64,000 nucleotides of DNA from Streptococcus parasanguinis (GTDB lineage Bacteria; Bacillota; Bacilli; Lactobacillales; Streptococcaceae): contig NZ_JALDUR010000003.1 in the NCBI RefSeq assembly GCF_023109675.1, positions 62,001 to 126,000 of the forward strand, given 5' to 3'. This document shows, piece by piece, positions 32,904 through 40,062 of this stretch (position 1 is the first letter of the stretch; every line of letters begins with the position of its first letter). The notes under the pieces are model-generated. The model had not been told where the DNA came from, did no database searches, and was given only the letters and a program-made list of their open reading frames with translations. The translations under genes were made by a program, and so were the position numbers.

Positions 32904-34799
32904 ATGGTACGTTTACAAGATGATTTTTATGATTACGTCAATGGGGCATGGGCTGAGACAGCTGTGATTCCAGATGACAAACCGTCAACCGGTGGTTTTA
33001 TGGACTTGATCCAAGATATCGAAAACTTGATGTTGGATATTACCGGAAAATGGCAAAGAGGAGAAGAATTGCCTGAAGATAGCATTCTGCAAAACTTTGT
33101 CAAATACCACAAAATGGTGGCAGATTTTGATGCACGGGAAGCAGCTGGTGTGGCTCCAGCTATGCCCTTGATCAACGAAATCAAGGCCTTATCTTCCTTT
33201 GAAGACTATACCAGCAAGTTGGGCACCTATGAGCTAGCTGGCAAACCAAATCTCTTGCCATTTAGCGTGTCACCAGACTTTATGAATGCCCAAATGAATG
33301 TCTTGTGGGGAGAAGCACTCGGTTTGATTTTGCCTGATACAACCTACTATGAAGAAGACAATGAAAAAGGACCAGAGTTATTAGCTGTTTGGCGTCAAAT
33401 GGTTGAAAAACTCTTGGCAAAATTCGATTTCTCAGAGGAAGAAATCAAAGACATCCTGGATAAGGTCATTGCGGCTGATGCAGAATTGGCCAAATATGTC
33501 TTGTCAAACGAAGAAAAATCAGAGTACAACAAACTCTACCATCCTTATGAATGGGCAGATTTCAAGGCCTTGGTTCCAGAATTGCCACTCGATACCTTCT
33601 TTACAGAAGTGATCGGACAAACGCCAGATACTATCATCGTGCCAGAAGAGCGTTTCTGGAAAGAATTCGCACCAACATTCTACTCAGCAGCCAACTGGGA
33701 AACCCTTCATGCTAAATTGAAACTCGGCGCAGCTCTTTCTTGGACTTCCTTCTTGACCGAAGAAATCCGTGTCCTGTCTGGTGAATATGGACGGACCATC
33801 ACAGGGACACCAGAAGCACGTCCGAAAGAAAAGGCAGCTTTGGCTTTGGCAGAAGGACCTTATAGCCAAGCGCTTGGGCTCTGGTATGCGGGCGAAAAGT
33901 TCTCACCAGAAGCAAAAGCAGATGTAGAGCACAAAGTAGCGACCATGATTGAGGTCTACAAGGATCGTCTTGAAAAAGCAGACTGGCTCGCTCCTGAAAC
34001 CCGCGAAAAAGCCATTGTCAAACTCAATGTCATCACACCGCATATCGGCTACCCTGAAAAATTACCAGAAACATACGCCAAAAAGATCATCGACGAGAGC
34101 AAAAACTTGGTAGAAAATGCCCAAAAATTGGCTCAAATTTCCATTGCCCATACTTGGAGCAAGTGGAACCAACCAGTCGATCGGAGCGAATGGCACATGC
34201 CAGCTAATATGGTCAATGCCTACTATGATCCGCAACAAAACCAAATTGTCTTCCCAGCAGCGATTTTGCAAGCACCTTTCTATGACCTTCACCAATCGTC
34301 ATCAGCCAACTACGGCGGAATCGGTGCGGTCATTGCCCATGAAATCTCTCACGCCTTTGACACCAATGGTGCTTCCTTTGACGAGCACGGTAGCTTGAAA
34401 GACTGGTGGAAGCCAGAAGATTACGAAGCCTTTACCGCTCGCACGCAAAAGGTCATCGATCAGTTTGAAGGGCAAGACTCTTACGGTGCCAAGATTAACG
34501 GGAAATTGACCGTTTCTGAAAACGTGGCAGACCTAGGAGGCATCGCTGCAGCCCTTGAAGCTGCTAAGAAAGAGGAAGATTTCTCAGCAGAAGAATTTTT
34601 CACTAACTTTGCTCGTATCTGGCGCATGAAAGCTCGGACAGAATATATGCAACTCCTCGCAAGTGTCGATGTCCACGCACCAGGAAAACTCCGTACCAAT
34701 GTTCAATTACCAAACTTTGACGAATTCTTTGAAACCTTTGATGTCAAAGAAGGCGACGGCATGTGGCGCGCACCAGAGGATCGTGTGATTATTTGGTAA
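32904..34799 (+). CDS. pepO: Oligopeptidase PepO (M13 neprilysin-like metallopeptidase)
   Basis: 631 residues from ATG 32904; an upstream in-frame start at 32865 has no RBS. Zinc motif HEISH at 479-483 (VIAHEISHAFDTNGASFDEH), third ligand in ENVADLGG, and the substrate-binding NAYYDPQQNQIVFPA. The C-terminal motif ends in RVIIW, as in the M13 family. It cuts oligopeptides up to about 30 residues; streptococcal PepO proteins also bind host proteins. Divergent from fimCBA, a known arrangement in S. parasanguinis. Confidence 0.95.
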   Translation: MVRLQDDFYDYVNGAWAETAVIPDDKPSTGGFMDLIQDIENLMLDITGKWQRGEELPEDSILQNFVKYHKMVADFDAREAAGVAPAMPLINEIKALSSFEDYTSKLGTYELAGKPNLLPFSVSPDFMNAQMNVLWGEALGLILPDTTYYEEDNEKGPELLAVWRQMVEKLLAKFDFSEEEIKDILDKVIAADAELAKYVLSNEEKSEYNKLYHPYEWADFKALVPELPLDTFFTEVIGQTPDTIIVPEERFWKEFAPTFYSAANWETLHAKLKLGAALSWTSFLTEEIRVLSGEYGRTITGTPEARPKEKAALALAEGPYSQALGLWYAGEKFSPEAKADVEHKVATMIEVYKDRLEKADWLAPETREKAIVKLNVITPHIGYPEKLPETYAKKIIDESKNLVENAQKLAQISIAHTWSKWNQPVDRSEWHMPANMVNAYYDPQQNQIVFPAAILQAPFYDLHQSSSANYGGIGAVIAHEISHAFDTNGASFDEHGSLKDWWKPEDYEAFTARTQKVIDQFEGQDSYGAKINGKLTVSENVADLGGIAAALEAAKKEEDFSAEEFFTNFARIWRMKARTEYMQLLASVDVHAPGKLRTNVQLPNFDEFFETFDVKEGDGMWRAPEDRVIIW

Positions 34800-34900
34800 A
34801 CTAAGATAGGAGAGACGATTCGGTTTACCGAAACTTCCTGCAGAAAAATAGGAAATCAATGCCGCATTCCCTGAATGCCAATTGATTTATCTTTTTTCCA

Positions 34901-35085
34901 AAGGAAGTAGTCTCGACTTCAGTTAAGCAATTGATTGATTTTCTTGACCATGTGGGCCATGCTCACCAGGCAATCTCTCTTTTTCTCGACGCTTTTAGGG
35001 CGAGTTCAATTTTGCAGTATTGATTTCGTTGATCAAAGGAAGTAGTATCGACTTCAGTTAAGCAATTTATTGATTTTCTTGATCG
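34901..35085 (+). repeat. Direct repeat of ~50 bp downstream of pepO
   Basis: AAGGAAGTAGTCTCGACTTC onward (34901-34949) recurs at 35036-35085 with a 135-bp period (AAGGAAGTAGTATCGACTTC, then AGTTAAGCAAT and GATTTTCTTGA). No gene lies between 34800 and 35159; the remainder is AT-rich non-coding DNA. Confidence 0.7.
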
Positions 35086-35098
35086 CTCGTAAAAAAAC

Positions 35099-35153
35099 TA
35101 AAAATCCCCGAAGCCAAGTTTCAACTGACTGAAACTAGCTTTGGGGATTTTTG
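35099..35153. terminator. Convergent terminator between pepO and the activase gene
   Basis: Long imperfect stem AAAAATCCCCgAAGC...GCTTtGGGGATTTTT with an inner AGTTTCA / TGAAACT stem; T on both strands. It serves pepO and the minus-strand gene ending at 35160. Confidence 0.85.
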
Positions 35154-35159
35154 AGTGGA

Positions 35160-35936
35160 TTAGAAATAACAGTGAATGTCATGATCTAAAAAAACTTGCT
35201 GGTAGTCATATAAATCTTCTGGATGCAGAGCTTTTATTCCTTCCATTTCATAGCGACGTCCTAAAAGCTTGTATTTGTTTTCTCCAAACTGGTGAAATGG
35301 GAGAAGTTGTACTTCATCGATGTTGAGAGAATTAAAAAGGGAAGCAAATTCTTCAGCATCAGTTAAAGAGTCATTGAAATTAGGAATGACTGGAATACGT
35401 AAAACGATTGTTTTGTTTTGAGCAAAGGCATAATGAATATTTTTAATAATCAGATGATTGTTGACTCCGACAACCTTCTTATGTTTAAGTGTATTGTAAT
35501 GTTTAAGGTCTGTATAAATAAAATCAACATACTGAATGAGATCGACAAATTTCTCATGTTCAACAAAAGCTGTCGTTTCGATTGCAGTATGAAGTCCAAC
35601 TTCTTTCGCAGCTTTTAAGATAGCTTTGGCAAATTCAAATTGAGCGAAGATTTCTCCACCAGACAGGGTAAGGCCACCACCAGATTCTTCGTAGAAGTCA
35701 ACGTCTTTTAAGACATCATCTATGATCTCGGTAACTGTTTTTTCTTCTCCTGTGATGGTTTCCTTTTTAGTAACAGCATCCAACATTTTTTCAGGATTTG
35801 CACGCTGGGATTCAGGATTGGAGCACCATGGACAACGTAGGGGACATCCTTTTAAAAATACAGTAGTTCGGATTCCAGGGCCATCATGGATACTAAAGTG
35901 TTGGATATTAAAGATTATGCCGCGATTTTGTTCCAT
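35160..35936 (-). CDS. Glycyl-radical-enzyme activating protein (radical SAM)
   Basis: 258 residues. The radical SAM cluster motif Cx3Cx2C is in GCPLRCPWCSNPES. The GGE motif for SAM binding is in LTLSGGEIFAQ, and the N-terminus FNIQHFSIHDGPGIRTTVFLKG is typical of PflA-like activases. At this length it lacks the extra ferredoxin-like insert with two more clusters that is found in longer GRE activases (~300 residues). It generates the glycyl radical on the partner at 40063. Divergent from deoR across a shared regulatory region. Confidence 0.92.
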   Translation of the reverse strand: MEQNRGIIFNIQHFSIHDGPGIRTTVFLKGCPLRCPWCSNPESQRANPEKMLDAVTKKETITGEEKTVTEIIDDVLKDVDFYEESGGGLTLSGGEIFAQFEFAKAILKAAKEVGLHTAIETTAFVEHEKFVDLIQYVDFIYTDLKHYNTLKHKKVVGVNNHLIIKNIHYAFAQNKTIVLRIPVIPNFNDSLTDAEEFASLFNSLNIDEVQLLPFHQFGENKYKLLGRRYEMEGIKALHPEDLYDYQQVFLDHDIHCYF

Positions 35937-35996
35937 ATTTTTGCTCTCCTATCAATCTAGTAAGTCCATTATACATTATTTAAGAAACTAATTCAA

Positions 35997-36025
35997 TTAC
36001 GAACGAAAGTTTATTTTGTTTTGAA
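35997..36025. promoter_or_regulatory. Candidate DeoR-type operator between activase gene and deoR
   Basis: TTACGAACGAAAG (35997-36009), then a T-rich tract ending TTTTGTTTTGAA. A closely related TTACGAAAGAAAACAAAATA occurs at 40018-40037 before pflD. The shared TTACGAAnGAAA word suits a DeoR-family regulator; the regulator-site pairing is inferred. Confidence 0.45.
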
Positions 36026-36066
36026 TTCACTCGGAAATTTGCTAAAATAGAGAAGAGGTAAAAACA

Positions 36067-36810
36067 ATGCAACGTTTAGATGAAATATTGAAATTAGTAT
36101 CGGAATTTGAAAAGATTGATGTTAATAGTTTGTCTGAGAAATTACAAGTCTCTAAAGTGACCATTCGAAAGGATTTGGACAAGCTAGAATCCAAAGGATT
36201 ATTGCATAGAGAACACGGCTATGCTGTTTTAAATAGTGGAGATGATATCAATGTTCGACTGTCCTTTCAATATGATACCAAGAAAAGAATAGCCAGGGAA
36301 GCTGCTAAATTAATTAAGGATAACGACACGGTTTTGATTGAATCGGGCTCTACATGTGCCTTGTTAGCGGAAGAAATTTGCCAAACAAAAAAGAATGTCA
36401 AGATTGTGACAAATTCTTACTTTATTGCAGATTATATTCAGGAATATGATTCTTGTAAAATCATCCTACTTGGTGGTGAATTTCAAAAAGAATCGAGAGT
36501 GACTGTAGGTCCGCTTTTGAAAGAATTAATCCGCTCGTTTAGAGTTCCCTTTGCTTTTGTAGGGGTAGACGGATATGATGACGAACTTGGCTTTACTGGG
36601 AAAGATATGATGAGAAGTGAAGTTGTTCAAGCTATGTCCGATGTTTCTAAAGAAGTGATTGTCTTAACAGATTCAAGTAAATTTGGGAAATGTGGAACTG
36701 TCAGACGATTTGCACTTTCACAAGTTTCGAGAGTCATAACAGATAAGAATATATCTCAAGAAGCGAAAGAAAAACTTGAGGATTCACAAACAATTTTAAC
36801 TTTAGTATAA
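36067..36810 (+). CDS. DeoR-family sugar-phosphate-responsive regulator
   Basis: 247 residues. N-terminal DeoR helix-turn-helix (SEKLQVSKVTIRKDLDKLES followed by KGLLHREHG), then an isomerase-like effector domain with IESGSTCALLAEE, VTNSYFIADYI and LLGGEF. Such repressors sense phosphorylated sugars. It stands at the head of the locus, 14 bases before the SorC-type gene. It probably controls the divergent activase gene and the pflD operon through the TTACGAA sites. Confidence 0.88.
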   Translation: MQRLDEILKLVSEFEKIDVNSLSEKLQVSKVTIRKDLDKLESKGLLHREHGYAVLNSGDDINVRLSFQYDTKKRIAREAAKLIKDNDTVLIESGSTCALLAEEICQTKKNVKIVTNSYFIADYIQEYDSCKIILLGGEFQKESRVTVGPLLKELIRSFRVPFAFVGVDGYDDELGFTGKDMMRSEVVQAMSDVSKEVIVLTDSSKFGKCGTVRRFALSQVSRVITDKNISQEAKEKLEDSQTILTLV

Positions 36811-36824
36811 GAAGGAGAAGCCAA

Positions 36825-37796
36825 TTGAAAGATGAACGGAAAAAGTTACTTGCTAAATTAGCCTATCTATACTATGTTGAAGACAAAAGTCAATCGCAAA
36901 TCGCAGCAGAAACTGGAATCTACCGTACAACTGTCAGCAGAATGCTAGCAGAGGCCAAGAAAGAGGGCGTAGTAAAAATTGAAATCGAAAACTTTGATAC
37001 TCGCCTCTTCCGTTTAGAAAATTATATCAAACAAAAATATGGCTTAAAAGCTATCGAGATTATACCGAATCTAGTTGATGAACCTCGAGAAAGCCTTGAA
37101 AAGCGACTGGCGCAAGCAAGTGCGGTCATGCTTCGTAATTTGATTGAAGATGGAATGACAGTCGGATTTTCATGGGGCAAGTCTCTCAGATTAATGGTAG
37201 AACAAGTTGGAACGAAGCGCTTGGATGGTGTACAGTTTTATCCCCTAGCTGGAGGTCCCAGTCATATTCATGCTCGCTACCATGTCAATACGCTGATCTA
37301 CAGTATGGCGAGTAAATTTCATGGGGAATGTCATTTTATAAACGCGAGTGTCATTCAAGAAAATTCTGAGGTGACGGAAGGCATCTTATCTTCTAAGTAT
37401 TTTGAGGATTTGAAAGCTAGTTGGCGTTGTTTGGATGTTGCGGCTGTAGGGATTGGTGGCTATGCAGATAGCAAGAATCCTCAGTGGTTTGATATGCTGA
37501 CATCAAATGATTTTAAGAAATTGGAGTCAGAACATGCTGTAGGAGAAGTATGCTGTCGTTTCTTTGATCAAGAAGGTATCCCCGTTTATCCTGAATTACA
37601 GGAAAGAACAATATCTATCACATTGGAGGAATTGAGAGAGGTACCAAACACCATCTCTTTAGCCTACGGTGATCAGAAAGCAAAAGCACTTTTATCGGTT
37701 TTGAAAGCCAACTATATCAATCATTTAGTCACAGATGAAGCAACGATCTTAAAAGTCTTAGAATTAGATGGTGATCAGCAATTTACTAAAAAATAG
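36825..37796 (+). CDS. SorC-family sugar-binding transcriptional regulator
   Basis: 323 residues starting at TTG 36825, behind AAGGAG. The N-terminal HTH is SQSQIAAETGIYRTTVSRML, followed by a large SorC/CggR-type sugar-phosphate-binding domain (VGFSWGKSLRLMVEQV; YPLAGGPSHIHARYHVNTL; AYGDQKAKALLSVLKANYIN). SorC regulators often activate their operons. Two regulators in tandem are unusual and suggest two-input control of the glycyl-radical pathway. Its candidate site is the GCACA-TGTGC palindrome upstream of the PTS and pflD. Confidence 0.88.
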   Translation: MKDERKKLLAKLAYLYYVEDKSQSQIAAETGIYRTTVSRMLAEAKKEGVVKIEIENFDTRLFRLENYIKQKYGLKAIEIIPNLVDEPRESLEKRLAQASAVMLRNLIEDGMTVGFSWGKSLRLMVEQVGTKRLDGVQFYPLAGGPSHIHARYHVNTLIYSMASKFHGECHFINASVIQENSEVTEGILSSKYFEDLKASWRCLDVAAVGIGGYADSKNPQWFDMLTSNDFKKLESEHAVGEVCCRFFDQEGIPVYPELQERTISITLEELREVPNTISLAYGDQKAKALLSVLKANYINHLVTDEATILKVLELDGDQQFTKK

Positions 37797-37835
37797 GACA
37801 GCAGGAATGCAGTCCTTATTTTTTTGAGTCGAATA

Positions 37836-37935
37836 GCACAAATGTGCAAAAAACAAAAACAATAATCAAATGTTGCGATTTTTATTGACCGGCAAAAATA
37901 TAAATGGTATATTGACAATAGAAAAAGCGCTTTCA
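37836..37935 (+). promoter_or_regulatory. PTS-operon promoter: GCACAAATGTGC palindrome, sigma-A promoter, cre-like box
   Basis: The palindrome GCACAAATGTGC (37836-37847) lies upstream. -35 TTGACC (37885-37890), 17-bp spacer and TGG-TATATT extended -10 (37908-37913) make a good promoter. A cre-like AAAAAGCGCTTTCA (37922-37935, 12/14) lies just downstream of the -10, fit for roadblock repression by CcpA. Confidence 0.65.
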
Positions 37936-37962
37936 GTAGATTGATAAAGGAGTGTAGTGCAC

Positions 37963-38286
37963 ATGGAAATAATTGTTGCAGACCAAATTATTATGGGATT
38001 GATTTTAAATGCGGGTGATGCTAAACAGCATATTTACCAAGCTTTATCATATGCTAAGGAGGGCGATTTTACATCTTCTGAAGACGAAATTGCGAAAGCA
38101 GATGCAGCATTGCTAGAAGCGCATAACTTGCAAACACAATTTTTAGCCCAGGAAGCAGGTGGGACAAAGACAGAGATTACAGCTTTGTTTGTGCACTCAC
38201 AAGATCACTTAATGACTTCAATCACAGAGATTAACTTGATCAAAGAAATGATTGACTTACGTAAAGAACTTTCAGCGAAACAATAA
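37963..38286 (+). CDS. PTS lactose/cellobiose-family EIIA
   Basis: 107 residues from ATG 37963; GTG 37957 is too close to the RBS AAAGGAG. LacF/CelC-type helical EIIA with the active histidine in FVHSQDHLM (His78, with His82 nearby). It carries phosphate from HPr to the EIIB encoded next. First gene of the PTS operon of this glycyl-radical locus, matching pneumococcal SP_0248-0250 order. Confidence 0.9.
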   Translation: MEIIVADQIIMGLILNAGDAKQHIYQALSYAKEGDFTSSEDEIAKADAALLEAHNLQTQFLAQEAGGTKTEITALFVHSQDHLMTSITEINLIKEMIDLRKELSAKQ

Positions 38287-38299
38287 GGAGGAAAAGAAG

Positions 38300-38608
38300 A
38301 TGAAAATTGGATTGTTTTGTGCAGCAGGATTTTCAACAGGAATGTTGGTAAATAATATGAAGGTGGCGGCTAAGGAATTAGGGATTGATGCTGAAATCGA
38401 TGCCTATTCTCAAGCGAAATTAGCAGATTTTGCTCCTGAAATCGATGTCGCTTTGTTGGGCCCTCAAGTAGCTTATACTTTGGATAAATCAAAAGCGATT
38501 TGTGAGGCAAACCATATTCCTATTGCTGTCATCCCTATGGCAGATTATGGGATGTTGGATGGTAAGAAAGTACTAAATCTAGCTCTAGAATTGCTAGGAG
38601 AAAAATAA
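38300..38608 (+). CDS. PTS lactose/cellobiose-family EIIB
   Basis: 102 residues from ATG 38300, behind AAGGAGG; upstream frame inside the EIIA gene is ignored. Phospho-cysteine Cys7 in LFCAAGFSTGML, the P-loop typical of lactose/cellobiose EIIB. LLGPQVAYTLDK follows. It phosphorylates the incoming sugar at the EIIC. Confidence 0.92.
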   Translation: MKIGLFCAAGFSTGMLVNNMKVAAKELGIDAEIDAYSQAKLADFAPEIDVALLGPQVAYTLDKSKAICEANHIPIAVIPMADYGMLDGKKVLNLALELLGEK

Positions 38609-38619
38609 GGAGGCTTCCC

Positions 38620-39921
38620 ATGTCTAATTTTAATTCTCAGAAAATTATCGCTCCAATCATGCGGTTTGTAAACTTGAAAGGAATTATTGCTCTTAAAGAT
38701 GGGATGTTAGCGATCCTTCCATTAACGGTAGTTGGTAGTTTGTTCCTGATTATTGGGCAATTACCATTTGAAGGCCTTAATCAGGCTATTGCTAGTGTAT
38801 TTGGCGATACGTGGACAGAGCCATTTATGCAGGTTTATTCAGGAACATTCGCCATCATGGGCTTAATTTCATGCTTCTCCATTGGTTATTCATATGCTAA
38901 AAACAGTGGAGTAGAACCCTTGCCAGCAGGAGTTTTGTCCCTATCTTCATACTTTATCTTGTTAAAATCTTCTTATGTACCAGCTAAGGGAGAACCAATT
39001 GGTGATGCCATTGCAAAAGTATGGTTTGGTGGTCAAGGGATTATCGGGGCTATTATTATAGGTCTGGTAGTTGGTGCGATTTATACTGTGTTTATCCAAA
39101 GACACATTGTTATTAAAATGCCAGAACAAGTACCTCAAGCCATTGCCAAACAATTTGAAGCGATGATTCCTGCTTTCGTGATTTTCTTACTATCAATGAT
39201 TGTCTATATCGTATCAAAAGTAGTGACAAGTGGCGGTACTTTCATTGAAATGATCTATGATGTCATTCAGGTTCCTCTACAAGGTCTAACAGGATCACTT
39301 TACGGAGCGATTGGAATTGCCTTCTTTATTTCGTTCTTGTGGTGGTTTGGTGTGCACGGACAATCAGTTGTCAATGGTGTAGTAACAGCCTTGCTACTTT
39401 CTAACCTGGATGCCAATAAATCAATGTTGGCAGCTGGGAAGCTATCCGTTGAAAATGGTGCTCACATTGTAACTCAACAATTCCTAGATAGTTTCCTTAT
39501 TTTGTCTGGATCAGGTATAACCTTTGGTTTGGTTATTGCTATGTTATTTGCTGCTAAGTCAAAACAATATAAGGCACTTGGGAAAGTTGCAGCTTTTCCT
39601 GCAATCTTCAATGTTAATGAACCCGTCGTATTTGGCTTCCCAATTGTAATGAACCCAGTGATGTTCCTTCCATTTATTATCGTTCCAATTTTAGCAGCGA
39701 TAATTGTTTATACTTCAATTGCTATTGGGTTCATGCATCCATTCTCAGGTGTGACCCTTCCTTGGAGTACACCAGCCATTATTTCTGGATTTATGGTTGG
39801 AGGTTGGCAAGGTGCTTTCGTTCAAGTGCTGGTTCTTGCAACCTCGACTGTCGTATATTTCCCATTCTTCAAATTCCAAGATAATCTTGCCTATAACAAC
39901 GAATTACAAGCTGAAAAATAG
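38620..39921 (+). CDS. PTS lactose/cellobiose-family EIIC permease
   Basis: 433 residues, about ten membrane segments, CelB type. Family motifs include FINLKGIIALKDGM-like start, WWFGVHGQSVVNGVV and FNVNEPVVFGFPIVMNPVMFLPF, the substrate-site region. It imports and phosphorylates a sugar or polyol together with the EIIA and EIIB upstream. Given the downstream enzymes, the product is probably a 6-phosphate that feeds the glycyl-radical enzyme. Confidence 0.93.
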   Translation: MSNFNSQKIIAPIMRFVNLKGIIALKDGMLAILPLTVVGSLFLIIGQLPFEGLNQAIASVFGDTWTEPFMQVYSGTFAIMGLISCFSIGYSYAKNSGVEPLPAGVLSLSSYFILLKSSYVPAKGEPIGDAIAKVWFGGQGIIGAIIIGLVVGAIYTVFIQRHIVIKMPEQVPQAIAKQFEAMIPAFVIFLLSMIVYIVSKVVTSGGTFIEMIYDVIQVPLQGLTGSLYGAIGIAFFISFLWWFGVHGQSVVNGVVTALLLSNLDANKSMLAAGKLSVENGAHIVTQQFLDSFLILSGSGITFGLVIAMLFAAKSKQYKALGKVAAFPAIFNVNEPVVFGFPIVMNPVMFLPFIIVPILAAIIVYTSIAIGFMHPFSGVTLPWSTPAIISGFMVGGWQGAFVQVLVLATSTVVYFPFFKFQDNLAYNNELQAEK

Positions 39922-39937
39922 TGCGTTTATTAGGAGT

Positions 39938-40042
39938 GCACAGATGTGCGACTAGAATAGAATTTATAGGTATTATCCATAATTCATTGAAATTCGTAAA
40001 ATTTAATGCTACTATAGTTACGAAAGAAAACAAAATAATTTC
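39938..40042 (+). promoter_or_regulatory. Upstream region of pflD with two shared operator motifs
   Basis: GCACAGATGTGC (39938-39949) repeats the palindrome before the PTS operon, and TTACGAAAGAAAACAAAATA (40018-40037) repeats the motif between the activase gene and deoR. A TACTATAG -10-like sequence is at ~40011. This suggests a second promoter and joint control by both regulators. Confidence 0.5.
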
Positions 40043-40062
40043 AAAAGAAAGGTTTTGAAAAA

